Source: Apus apus
Lineage: Eukaryota; Chordata; Aves; Apodiformes; Apodidae
Assembly: GCF_020740795.1 (NCBI RefSeq)
Contig: NC_067283.1
Location: 79,767,184-79,831,183 of the forward strand
Direction of reading: 5' to 3'
DNA length: 64,000 bases
Below, piece by piece: positions 24,485 through 36,109 of this stretch (position 1 is its first letter; each line of letters starts with the position of its first letter). Under the pieces are notes generated by a model. It made no database searches and was not told the origin of the DNA. It worked only from the letters and a program-made list of their open reading frames with translations. The position numbers and the translations under genes are program-made.

Positions 24485-25795
24485 AGAGATCAATTATCCT
24501 CACTTCACATATGCTGCAAAAGCTGTGTCTGCACTCAAATATCCTGACTTCTGAGAATGTTCAAAACCAGGATTTTTCCCTTGCCTGCTCCAAAGACACA
24601 ATTTATACTAATGTGCAATTAAACTTACTGTCCTGTCCCACTGATGACACAAAATTCAAGGAAAACAGGTGTTTTACTAAATGCCTACATACATTGAGCC
24701 AAACTGATGACCTCTTAGGGACAGAGACCAGCCCCTAGGTCTGAAAGGAACAGGCAACGGGAAACAGAAAATGAAGCCAGACCCCAAAAGACCATGTTTC
24801 AAGACCTGGCACCATCTTTTAATTTTCCCTGCTTTTGAAAAAGTCACCTTTGGTTTGTATCTTAGCTATCAGTAGAAGCTGTGGACCAAAGCATTTTCAG
24901 CCACCTACAGGAAAGTCCTCAACTACACCTGGGTGTCAGCTAACAGACTGGTGTGCCAAGGCAGTTCACCCTCAGCACAGCAATTCTACTTCTCCTGTCT
25001 CCCAAGGCCCAGGAGACTCCACTCAACTCTCATACCACCCTAGAGGATATAGGAAGAAAAGCATAAATATGCCTTGGATACAGCCAGCCTCCAAAGTAAT
25101 ATGTAGCTCTAGGTCTAAATCACGCAGGCACATACATTTTATTTCCTGGTGTTGGAGATGCTTCAACCTGAATGTGTGGTTAGCAATTCAGAGTTAATGC
25201 CAGTAGGTACTGACAATAAGTAACTCAAATGCAAGGTCACTGTGAATAGACTCCATGGGACAGGACTCCCACAGAGATGCCATATCACCTGGCATTTTTG
25301 GAGAGAAATCACAAGAAGTGAGTAATTCTGATTTGACATTCTGCTATCCTAGGAATATTAGGTGAAAGAGTTGGATAAATCAGTTAAAAAAACAGAAAAG
25401 GCAGAAAAAAGAAAGCGAACCAGCGTACAGCAGATGGGCAACCTTGGGAAAATCAGTTTATCTGGGTACCAGTGGCTAATTAGCACTGCTTCCTATCTCC
25501 ACTTCGTCCTGCTTGTTGCCATTAGTACCTCTGCAGTGGGAAATCTGGTCTGGCTGATTAATAACAATGGTAAACTGATAACAAGTGAGATCACAAAGTA
25601 AGTATTGAATACCAAATTTACTTCAGTGCTCTGCTTAGCTGCATCCTTTCAACTAAGTGCCAACCTATTTGCAGAGAGGAAATTTTGCATCCCTGACCTT
25701 GGGAAAAAATCTCTTGTTTCCCCAGAGCACATCTGAAGGAAATTGTCCAAAACATTTCTGCTGATCTAAACAACTGCAATGATACAGTGTAACTG

Positions 25796-25817
25796 AAAAA
25801 AACAAACAAACAAACCA
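25796..25817. repeat. (CAAA)n microsatellite in intron 3
   Basis: A run followed by several CAAA units. Confidence 0.85.
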
Positions 25818-26397
25818 CCAGCAAAAAACAAGCAAGGCAGAAAAAGGGTAGCTCATCTAAGTCTGGTTCAAACAGCAATGGAAACAAGGGGATCTTGAAG
25901 TTTAGCTTGGGATGACAATTGGTATTTACACCCAGACAAAAGTCTAGCACTGATTCTGAGCTCCTGCTCAAGTAATTAATTAGTTTACAGATTAAATATA
26001 TAAATCTACATGCAAATTTTAGATATATTATATAAAGATAAAAACATTTCTGTGCTTATAGTTAAGCTTTACCATATCATGTACCACTAACTGCAACGTG
26101 GGCCCTTGTAAGGGTTCTTTGTGCAAAAATCTATAAAAGGTACTTGTGCTATTTGAATGTGCCATCTCTGCTAGCCAGTCTCCATCAGAAGAGGCTTGGC
26201 CGCTCAAGAGGTGCTGCTGGCATTTGGGGCATTGAGATTCTAGCCAGTGCCAGTCTCCACAGTACCATGTTAAGAGACTGTCATTCCCACTTGGAAAGGC
26301 AAGACAGGAAGGGAAAGTGTGCAGTTGTGGGCCAGGGGTTTGAAAAGCACAAAGCTTTTAGTCTCAGAGGCACCTGTTTTTAAATATTTGCTGTTAC

Positions 26398-27009
26398 CTG
26401 ACACATCCAGGTGTTCCAGATTTGGGCACAGTGACACGACATCAAAGACCGCCTCATTGGAGATGTTGTAACAGCCAGACACCTCCAGCCTCCTCAGTTC
26501 TGGGCAGCACTGGGCAATGGTGTAGAGTCCTCTGTCTGTGAGCCGCCTGCAGCCACTAACAATTACCGTCTCCAACATGAGACATACGTTGGGTGTATCC
26601 TGACAAAGCCTCCGGGTCAGCACTTTAAGAGCCCTGTCTACGTTGATTGTCTCGCCGGTCAGGCGAATAGTCCTCCAGAGTCGGGGGTCCCAGGCAAGGT
26701 TATACCAGCGGCGGCACACACGGGCACAGCGGCACAGCTGGTTGGTGGGCAGGAAGGAGAATATCTGGATCATGGAGTGGTCGGGCAGCCGATCTATGTT
26801 GGCCTGCTCCTTCTGGTGCTTGGACGCCAGCCGGATGAGAGGGTGAGTGAGCCGGGTGGGAGGTGGTGAGTGGACCATGGCAACAGTTTCCCCAGTGACT
26901 GAGGATGAAGATGTCGATGACCCCCTGCCATTCTGGAAACCGGGGGAATTCAGTGGGAATATTAATGCTGGACTGGGTGTGCTGAGTGTCCGCATGCTCA
27001 GGTCGGAGT
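26398..27009 (-). CDS. FBXL7: FBXL7 coding exon 3: Ser-rich linker, F-box, first LRRs
   Basis: The exon is bounded by an acceptor (TTGTCTTCCAG before 27009) and a donor (CAG|GTAACAG after 26398). It carries 612 bases: two that finish a split Asp codon, 203 whole codons, and one that opens the split Gly codon. It therefore enters and leaves in phase 1. In order it encodes a Ser/Pro/Thr-rich linker (SSTSSSS, HSPPPTRL), the F-box (about residues 114-160 of the full protein, starting IDRLPDHSMIQIFSFL and ending in the WDPRLWRTIRL region) and the first leucine-rich repeats (LEVSGCYNISN, LEHLDVSG). The F-box docks on SKP1. Counting back from the shared C-terminus, this exon starts at residue 43, so exons 1-2 should supply 42 residues; no match to them was seen in this window. 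The frame stays open past the donor into intron 3, but that extension is intronic. Confidence 0.98.
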
Positions 27010-30000
27010 CTGGAAGACAAAACACATTATTTCAGTAAAATGTGGGCAAACAAAGAGCTCTCTATGCAGCACAGCACCCTGCTAGCCCATTTGTTAACAG
27101 AGAGAGTATGATGGGCTTCAGGGTTGTTGGGGGTTAAGTCAATTTTACCAGTGAGGGTGTGGAAGCACGTATTTTAAAATCTAGCCCAGAGTATACTCTG
27201 GGAACACTCTTCACCTCAGTGCTAGGTACGTGACAGAGATGCACCCCTGGCAGCACTGTCAAAGCCATGCTAGCAAAGGAGGGGCTGCAGGGCTCAACCC
27301 TGTAGTGAAGAGGAGATGGCAGTGGAAGTCCAGGGATTTTAATTCTTTATACTCTCAACTAAACATTGCAAGAAACAAGTACACTTGAGATGCAGGCTTT
27401 TTCAACAGAGAGCAACTGCCCATAACCTTGGCACTACCTAGGCAGCAGTGAGCTGTTAGGGGAGGAATAATGTGGTCCTTTGCCTCTCAAGTCCCACTGG
27501 CTGCAGTGGGAGGCAGAAGAGAAGCTCACATGGCAGATGCTACCTCCTTTACCTGACCTGGCCAGATGCAAAAATCACAACCCTGCATACTTATTTTCAT
27601 TGTGTTATTAAATAAGTTAATTTTTCATTAATGCAAACTGGGATTCAGGAGCAAAGCCAAGAGCCCAATGACTAGTTCTTGAAGGGGGGTTGGCTGTGCC
27701 TCTTCATGTGCATGCAGAAAGCACTTTTTTCCAACAGACTAAAGTGAACTTCAGTTGGATTTCAAAAAAGAAGCTCAGAAAAGTAAGTGGCAAAGAAACA
27801 GTATGCCTGGAAACTTGTTACAGAGCTTTTACATGCTCTTTTTGCTAGGGTTAATTGTAACAGTGGAAGCAGTCAACCCCAAAAACACCCCACAAGACAA
27901 TTTACTACTTATTTACCTTGTCTTTTGCTTTAATGGCAAAAAAACAGGCATAAAAAGGGCCTCTGCTACTAAGAAAGGTTGCTTTTGCTGTAAGATTATT
28001 TCAACTGTTTTCCCTCTGTGCTGACATTGTGACCTACGAGTCATTTCCACTCCTGCTCTCAGATCTCCAAGCAAAGCAAGTGAAAGACTGGAAAGACAAC
28101 TAGGATATAATTTTGGTAGACAGGCAAATGCCATGGGCAATGCATTTAGAGACCCTGAGGTATTTCAGCAGTATGCGACATGAAATGCAGCCAGTTTGAG
28201 AGATGAGTGCTGCTGCTGAGCACGCTCCTTCCATCTCTGACCTCTCAGTAGTGATCTCAACAGAAATAATTTATCAAAGAAATGACCATCCAGAGACGAA
28301 TACAGGAACCACAACTTGGTGCCCAGTAGGATAACAAGGATGATGAATAGAGTAAGAAAAACAGTTTTAGAGCACCAGGCTTTCCTCTACATCACATCTT
28401 CTGCTATCACTTTCATGTTCTGACATTTCAGGGAAGCATGCAAAGCCATCTCCTTAAATAACACTGACTCTATAGCTCTGTGGCTGTGACAGCATAGCTG
28501 TGGATTAAACAGGGTAGAGCCAGAAACACATTCAACAAAACTGAACAAATCGGGGTTTAGGCAGGGTTTCTAAAATTAAATACATTTTAGATTAATTTGT
28601 TCACTAAATTAAATTAAAATTAATTTGATCAGTGTCTTACATATTAATTACCACATCAAGCTTTTACTTAGCCCAGTACTGGCATGCTCTGATCCCTCTA
28701 GTTACAACAGCAGCAACCACAGACCTGTATTTTCACAATGTGTCTGCTAGGGAGAGAGGCACAACTATTTAGCTGAAGAATAGCTCAGTTGCAGAGAAGT
28801 CAAAATCGTAATTGCTCCACTACCCACTTCTCTCTTCCTCTGCTGTATCTTGTTTTACTTAGACAGAAAGTCAGTATTTCAGCAAGTAACAGAAAAAATG
28901 TTTTCTTCAAGGCTTCCTAGTCTACACTATGGCTATGTGGACATAACCCAAGGATTTGTGATTTTTCAAGCAAGAACTGTATCTTAACACAGAGTGGGTT
29001 TTGCAGACACTCTGCTCCACTTTGAGACCTTGTAGTACCCTCCTGGCGTCTGTTGCAAATAATTGTATTGAGGAGTGTTATTTGAAAAGCATCTGGTACA
29101 TTTTGGTATTTTAAAAGTGAGATTTACAGCTGGAGAGAAAAACAACAAAACAAAAACAACACTAGCAGCAGTCAGGCTCCTGCAGACCATTCAGGCAACA
29201 GTCCCCTAGATTAATTTTTGCAAGGATTTACGATATGTTTGAACTTCCCCACATTACCATCAAAAACCACTGCCTGAAGTTAAACATGTGCAGAAGATGT
29301 GGCAGACTTGGAGCCTTTAGTTTATGCTCTTTTCTTGAGATTTTAAGACAAGGATGCTTCTAATATTAAAGAACACACATTTTTTTCAAGTGCTGAATAT
29401 ATCTTCCACTACTACATATATTTGGTATTGTGAATTTTTCTCCTTTCCTTTTACTTTTTCATTTGCGCTGGGCTATTTGTTTGGTTGTTGCTTGTTTTTT
29501 TACACCAACCAGCACAAAAAGGGTAAACAAACACTTGTTTCTCCACTGCAAAATAGATAGACCTAAAATCAAAAGCAAAAAGTTTTGTTTTTAACATCTG
29601 CTATAAAAATTTTTAGTGCTGTGGGACTGATTATCTCCTGTAAGAAAGTCTTCCAGCGTATTTTGAAAACATACATTTTTAGTCAGTTACTGCTGAAAAC
29701 ACCTGAAAGTCTCCGCAGGGTTACATCCATCCCTACTCTCCCTTCCTACTTCAGTATAAAAAAGCACTTAGTATTCCATGATTCTCCCCCTTCCCCTGGT
29801 GATCAAAGTGCCAAGGTAATACGGCTAATATCCACTCCTTTTGGATCAGAAGTGGCATTCCTTCATCACTCCTGGGCACTTTGTGAATAACCAATACCTT
29901 AGACATTCTGGATGCATAATGAATTACCAAAATGTGGTTTTTAACTTAGACCTAAAGCCAAAAAAGATTCGACCTTCTGTTTTATGGGTCTGCTTCATGC

Positions 30001-32340
30001 TCTATTAATTCTCTCATTAGTATAGGAGTTCCAGATGTGCATCCTGTATGTCCTTTACCTTCAATCCTCAAGGTGTGTCATGTCAAACTTGCTCCCTCCA
30101 CCTTTGGGGCTTGAACTTCAAGGCAGACACATACATACACATGCATCCCATCTCCCCACCCCAAAGTATTTTGGTAACAGACTGTAGTGTTGTCATTATG
30201 TTTAAAAAAAGAGTCAGGAGAGCATTACTGGTCTGCTGAGCCCGTAATGCAATACGCTCTCAGACAGGAATTTTGCTGGTAGCTCAGCTGAACTCTGTAC
30301 AGAGGTATTCCCGCTTACTGTTCATTGTACAGCCCTAAAGGGAAAAGAAAAAATTAGCAGGTGAGTCAAGGATCTTTTTGCCAGTAAAAACTTGGAAAGC
30401 TTTCTGCTAGCATTTAAAGCTTCAGCAAAACACTTGGTCTACTGTACGTTTTCCAGGCTTTTCGACTATTGTTGGAAGGGGCTTCCTCTAGCAGTATCTG
30501 AACCCCTAAGAGTTTCCTTCAAATTTTGGTCTTCACTAGTTACGGTGTGCTAGCTAACAGGCTGAGTCAGTCTGAGACAGGGCAACTTAATGACAACATG
30601 ACATTAATAAACACAACCCCGTGAGTGCAAATGAAGTAACAGATTGCAGTTCTTGATAGACATCTTTACATACACATGCTCTATGCAAGCATTTTTTTTC
30701 CTGAAAAAAGCAATTATTTACATTTTGGTGATCTTACAAAGTAAAAAGCAAATTACAAACTAGTCCTGTGCTTCCCCCCTAAAGCCCCTTTTGGCCCTTT
30801 CCCTCCCTCAATACCAATTTTCTGTGCAGGATGCTTTTTATTAAAGCTTTACTCAGGCTCTGAAAATTGTTTGTTGATGTAAGAGGAAATTTCCTAACAA
30901 TCTTTAAAGAAATCTCAAAAGATGCGTGCCAGAAACAGAACTATAAAAGCTGACAGAGAGGGAGAAAATGCACTGGAGGGAGTTTTCTTATTCCATTAGG
31001 AATCTGGTTTATTTCAAAGGATTTCCCCCCCCCCCCGAGTTTGTTTCCCAATTAATACATACATCTGGGGAAAAAAAAAGCCTTTAAAATATATATTATT
31101 TAAACCCAGATCTATTCTCTGTTCCTTCTGCCATTGACAACAATGCACAGTCTCCAATTTTAGAACCAGAGCAAGAAAGTGTTGCATTTTTGTTAGTCCA
31201 GTGATGCACACTAACATGGGACACTTGATGTCCAGACCCCAGCATGGATTTTTTACAATTGAATCATTTTTCATGCTTAAAGCATGACTCCATTCAGCCA
31301 CACCTTCCTCTACAGTACTGCAGTGTGCCTTTTTAAAAGTGAATCCTACACCAAGTTAACAAAATTAAAATGAAAATTTGTGGTAATTATCAACCAACTT
31401 CAGATTCTTATCTGACAACTAAAAAGGATCCTTTGTGTCAATCTGCTGCCATCATTGAAGTTTTTAGTAGATCTAAGGCAAGAATTAATCTAAACTATAT
31501 TCAGGCTCTGAAACATCAGAAGAGATGAGATAAAAAAAGGAATTGGCATTTTTGTCAAAACATTAGAGGCAAAATAATGTGCCCAAGAAGCATTTACGGA
31601 TAGTACAGAAATGTCACTTACTTAGCATCTCTTCAATAACAGTGTTTCTACAAATATTACATACTTTACTAAGTGCATATTTACTAAGTGGGAATAGGCT
31701 TCACATTTTTATCACAATACCATCGACTTCGTGCATGCCAAGGAAGTATTCCTTTTAGACACTGGGGAAAGTGTGAGCTTAATGGTTGTAGCAGCTACAG
31801 TCTGCAGTGCCAAGGGAAACAGAGGCAGCTGACAGGCTTCTACAGGGAGACATTGTGGGCTGATTCAAGAGGAGACTTGTGAATTTGACAGACAGATGTC
31901 AAATATGGCTCTCTGCCCTCAGAGGAGATTAGGAAAAGGACTTGGCTACAACAGGGTCAGTTGCTTTCTAAGGCCCTGGGCACAAAGTCCCAGAAAAAGT
32001 GATACCTACAAAGGAGTTTATTCCACATCACAACCAACCTCAGGCATTCATCTTAGGCTAAGTAAGGTACCTTACTCAACAAAGTTGAGTCAAAGCCTAT
32101 GACAGCCAAGTGGCAGCTGGAACTAAACACTGCAAACTTGCTAAAGGCTGCAGTGGTCAAGTACACCAGAGGGAAAGGGTTGCCTGGTGGAGATACCTAC
32201 ATGATTTTGCAACATTGTACAATCAAGAACATATGGAATGAGAAATGGAGTTGGATGAGCTCTCTAGTCTCTCTCCAAGTACACAAAGAACATCGAAACC
32301 ATCTCTGATGTGCATGTCTGCTTTGTTATTTATGTCCAGG
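27010..32340. other. Intron 2 segment, no gene seen
   Basis: Contains a 12-base C run (31025-31036) and short chance frames of 101 codons or fewer. No transposon or conserved coding sequence was recognised. Confidence 0.6.
31025..31036. repeat. (C)12 homopolymer
   Basis: Twelve consecutive C, preceded by ATTT and followed by GAGT. Confidence 0.9.
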
Positions 32341-32990
32341 GACAGAGATCTCGCTGAGGTGCCTTGTTCCAGTGTTGTCACCATATCAAGTTTCTAAGTT
32401 TTTCCTCTTGCCCAACTCATACAAGAAGCTGTTTTTTGACCTTCTCCTAGTGACTATGAAGAATGAGAGGTCTCCAGTATTCCTGCAAGGATTTTTCACA
32501 TGCATTTTCTCAAACTTCAGCCCTTCCTTCCAAGTTACATTACTAATATTCAGTTTCTCCTAGTTTTTCCTTCAATTTTTCTCCAATCTGTGTGCATTTC
32601 TCTTAAAGTACAATGCTCCAAACTGAGCACCACATGTCATTGCACCTCACCAGCAGCAGCTAAAGAGGAGACCTTCCCACCCATACTTCATGGAATCCAC
32701 ATTGTCAGCCTTCCAGATTTCAACAGTCTCAGAAGGATGATTCATTCAGTATGTGATTCAAGGTACTGCCTGCATTCCCATGTGCCACACAGCTGCCTGG
32801 CCATTTATTTTCTCCATCTATGTTTATGTACGTTATTCATCTTCCCCATACCTGTCTCCTTAGAGAGCGGTATGTTTTCTTTCTCCTTAATATTCTGTTT
32901 TTTCAAGAGCATTTTGAGTACAGAGCAATCTTCTCAAATTGTTCTCTTTTTCAGTTTTCCAAATACACTGCAGGTCCAATGCCATAAATT
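32341..32990 (-). mobile_element. Old CR1-family LINE remnant (antisense on plus strand)
   Basis: The plus strand is a diverged reverse complement of CR1. Recognisable blocks in order are TGCCTTGTTCCAGTGTTGTC, CCTTCTCCTAGTGACTATGA, AGGTCTCCAGTATTCCTGC, TTTTTCTCCAATCTGTG, TTCTCTTAAAGTACAATGCT, AAACTGAGCACCACA and CACCTCACCAGCAGCAG. The match is clear to about 32690 and weaker to about 32990 (a block resembling TTTTCCAAATACACTGCAGG). The plus-strand 180-codon frame at 32500-33042 lies largely in this fossil, antisense to the element, and is not a gene. Confidence 0.75.
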
Positions 32991-34004
32991 TCAACTCATT
33001 CCTCTGCATATTGATAGTTTTGTCTTGATTCAGTTCAAATAGATGGCTTCTGGAGAGGGATGGAAAGTCTAGCAAACTTTTAATGAATACTGTAAGTCTA
33101 GCAGGGCAGATCCCTAAAGAGTCCTTTTTGAAACATCACTGCAGTTGATAAAATGTCAACTACACAATATACTGTTCCCCTTCAGTGGTCGCCTTATGAT
33201 GATTTCACTTAGTCTGTATTTCACCTGCTTGTTTTCAACACAGACATACAAAAGTCTAAATAAACCTAAGGTAGGTTACAGCTACTGTTTTCCTCTCATC
33301 AGACAATTTATTCTTACCAACACATAAAATTAGATTGAAATTAAGGTCAGAGGAATAAAAAAACTTTGGCAAAGACAAAAGCTGACTTCTTATCCTGTGA
33401 GGTCATGCAACTCTCTTTTTGAGAACAAAGAACTATGACAAAACTCAATTTTTCAGTGTAAGAATGAGCAGCTTTGGAGCTCATGAAGTAATCGCATCCA
33501 CATGCTCCTGGAAGGAAGTTCCATAGAGCTTAAAATAACCTTTTATAGTTTTAAAAACCTTCCCTTAGAATGTAATAAGAAACTCTACCTATTGTACAAG
33601 ACTACAGGAATTGTTACAAGACCATGTAGAAGAGGGATATGTTAACTTAAATCTGAAGCCATCTCATAGTAGTTTCTGTATGGCATTTTACACCTTGGAT
33701 TATACTGGTGTAATTCCCTGTGATGTCGAGCTCCAGCTTTCTTTAGTCTATAAACTCCTCCACACACATTTGGAGACCTGATCTTGCATTCCTGGCATAT
33801 TCACACTAGATGCTTGAAGTCAAACAGTCCTGCAAGTGAAGTAATCATTAGAGTTTTATTAAACAAATAATTCTTCCTTACAATGTATTTGTCAAAAGCT
33901 GGAACTAATTTCTCCCCTACTGAGTCTGTCCCTTGTCACTTGGCAAGAATTAATTTCTATCTCTGCATTTTTTGAACAGAACTAAAAATATGAAGAGCAA
34001 GGGG

Positions 34005-34026
34005 AAAAAAAAAAGAAAAAAAAAAA
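34005..34026. repeat. A-rich tract
   Basis: Twenty-two bases of A with a single G. Confidence 0.9.
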
Positions 34027-36067
34027 GTAATCCACATAGTACTTTATGAAGTTAAAGCATCTTGATTTTGCCTTCGGTACCACTGATGATACTAGTACTT
34101 CAATGCTGAGAAAAGGGTTTGTCAGTGCATCATTGCTGGGAAATTACATAGAGGTAGATGGGATGGTGCATTTTTTTCCATGTTCAGTAAATATCTAACC
34201 CCAAAATGAATTCCATACATGCTTAAGTACAGACTTAAGCCCCTTCTCAATCCCCTTCAGGTCAGATCCTGTTCCAGCTCCTTGCAGTATGTCAGGGAGC
34301 TCCTCCAGCTGAGCTAGTTTATGCCAACATTAGCAACGAGTGCAGCCCAGAAGGAGCTCTGTGAAGCAAAACTGTTACTTGCTGAGAAACCAACATCCAA
34401 AGGCCTCTGCAAAACAGATGGGAGAAGAAAAGCCAATCCCAACTCAGCTTGGTTTAGCCCAGCTCCTTCTGCATTGTCCTGTGAGATACCTCCAAGTGCC
34501 CATCCAGTGCCACATCTGAGGAGCTGTACACCAAAGCAAATGAAGCCTCAGGCCTCTGTTGCGATGGAACGAACAGGGTCATCTTGTCTCTTCCACTCTG
34601 CTTGAACATGCCATAACCTTCTACCAGCTAAGTCATCAGAAAAGGAGTGATAATAAAACAACAAAAAATGCTGCTATTGTTAAAAATAACACAATCCTCT
34701 TTTGTGAAAACTGCTTGATTAGTTACTGTATCATTGCTCACTCCAGGGTAAGTGAACTCTTCAATCTTGTAGGTGATCTACACTGAGGCAGTTAAGCGGT
34801 TTCCAGGCTTTTACAAATCAGCAGAAGTGTTTACACCCAGACTAATGCTTTTGCAGGCTGTAAGGAACTCCATCAAGAATTGGATTCTGTGGGATGGCCA
34901 TGGATTACAGAAATCAGCAGAACAGTGTAAAACATGACTGAAGGTCAACCTGCAACATGTGCTCCTGATCAGTGCAGATCCATTTACACTCCAGTTTCCA
35001 GTGTTCGCTTTCTTTTCCAGGAATGAGTCCTTCAAAAGCACCTGCTAGCATTCTGGCAAGAACTCCCTCATTTTGTGGGCAAATACCTCTCTTCTAGGAT
35101 TTTATCCCTCCTCTCTTTTGACACATGGCCAAACTGAGAATGCAAAGCTGGTTTCCAGGGCTTTTAAAGGAATGATAAAAAACTTCACCTAATCTGCAGT
35201 TTTACATTTCTTTGCATACAAAGGAATAAACCCAGCAAAGAGCTGGCCAAAACCAGTTCCCCAAAGAAACATCTTTGGGACTCAGGTGAGAGGAACACTG
35301 TGGAGGGGATGCAAGAAAAGAAACATAGGCCTCCAAAGCAGAAACCCAGGACAGCAGCACAATCTAATTTATCCAACACTTCTCAAACAAAGATACATAA
35401 ACCAAGGATTTTTCATAATAAACACTTCATGCTATAAGGGCCCTGAAGTGACAGTCAGCAGTCCCCTCTTCTGTTACAAACATACACAACATTCATACAG
35501 CAATGCACTGAGCAAGCATATAATACTTATTCAGAACTACAAGGATTAAAATTTTGTTTATGGGAAATTCAGCAATTAAGCTGGGAAAGAGACATGGTCA
35601 CTGGCTGCTTTTTCCTCCTAGCAAATGTAACTGGCTAAAGCCCAAGTGCACTAAGTTACGTGGATTCCTCACCACTACTGTGAAATAGACCCAGACTGTG
35701 TCAAAACAGATAGCACTTAGAATGGCAAAAGCAGTGCATTAGCCATCCTCTATAACCCAGCCCTGCTGTCTGAGGTCTCACTTGCTGTGTCTGTGACTTG
35801 TGATGTATAAATTGTAGATTGCTATTTATAAGCAATAGCATATGGTACTCTGACATTTGAGGAGTATCAGATGTACATACATGCAAGTAAATCAAGAATT
35901 TGGCACTCTATATTTATGGCAGCTTCAATAACTTCCCAGTCTACTGACAGTCTTGATAAATACTTGCCTCATTTTGCATAAAATATTAACTGACTGTAGT
36001 TATTCCTTTTCAATCAGTGTGACTTCAATTTACTGAACTAAGACAAACAGAACTATTCACTGGTTAC

Positions 36068-36109
36068 TTTTTTATGTTTTGGTTTTGGTTTTTTTTATTT
36101 TATTTCATT
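36068..36109. repeat. T-rich tract with GGTTTT units
   Basis: T runs broken by GG and single A; low complexity. Confidence 0.8.

Larger units (their letters stand above)
20349..26397 (-). other. FBXL7: FBXL7 intron 3 (complete, phase 1)
   Basis: This 6,049-bp intron has a GT donor at 26397-26396 and an AG acceptor at 20350-20349 on the minus strand. It interrupts a glycine codon inside a leucine-rich repeat. I see no additional exon with homology. Its contents are A-rich simple repeats (22685-22716, 25796-25817), a G/C-run block at 24453-24484, and AT-rich sequence around 25980-26050. No LINE fragment was recognised. The remaining short open frames look like chance. Confidence 0.93.

Noticed and set aside
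26270..26397. Continuation of the FBXL7 exon 3 frame past the splice donor
   Set aside because: A strong donor (CAG|GTAACAG) lies at 26398/26397 and the next LRR continues exactly in exon 4; the extension has no LRR pattern.
32500..33042. 180-codon plus-strand frame
   Set aside because: Lies mostly antisense within a decayed CR1 LINE; no independent protein family resemblance.
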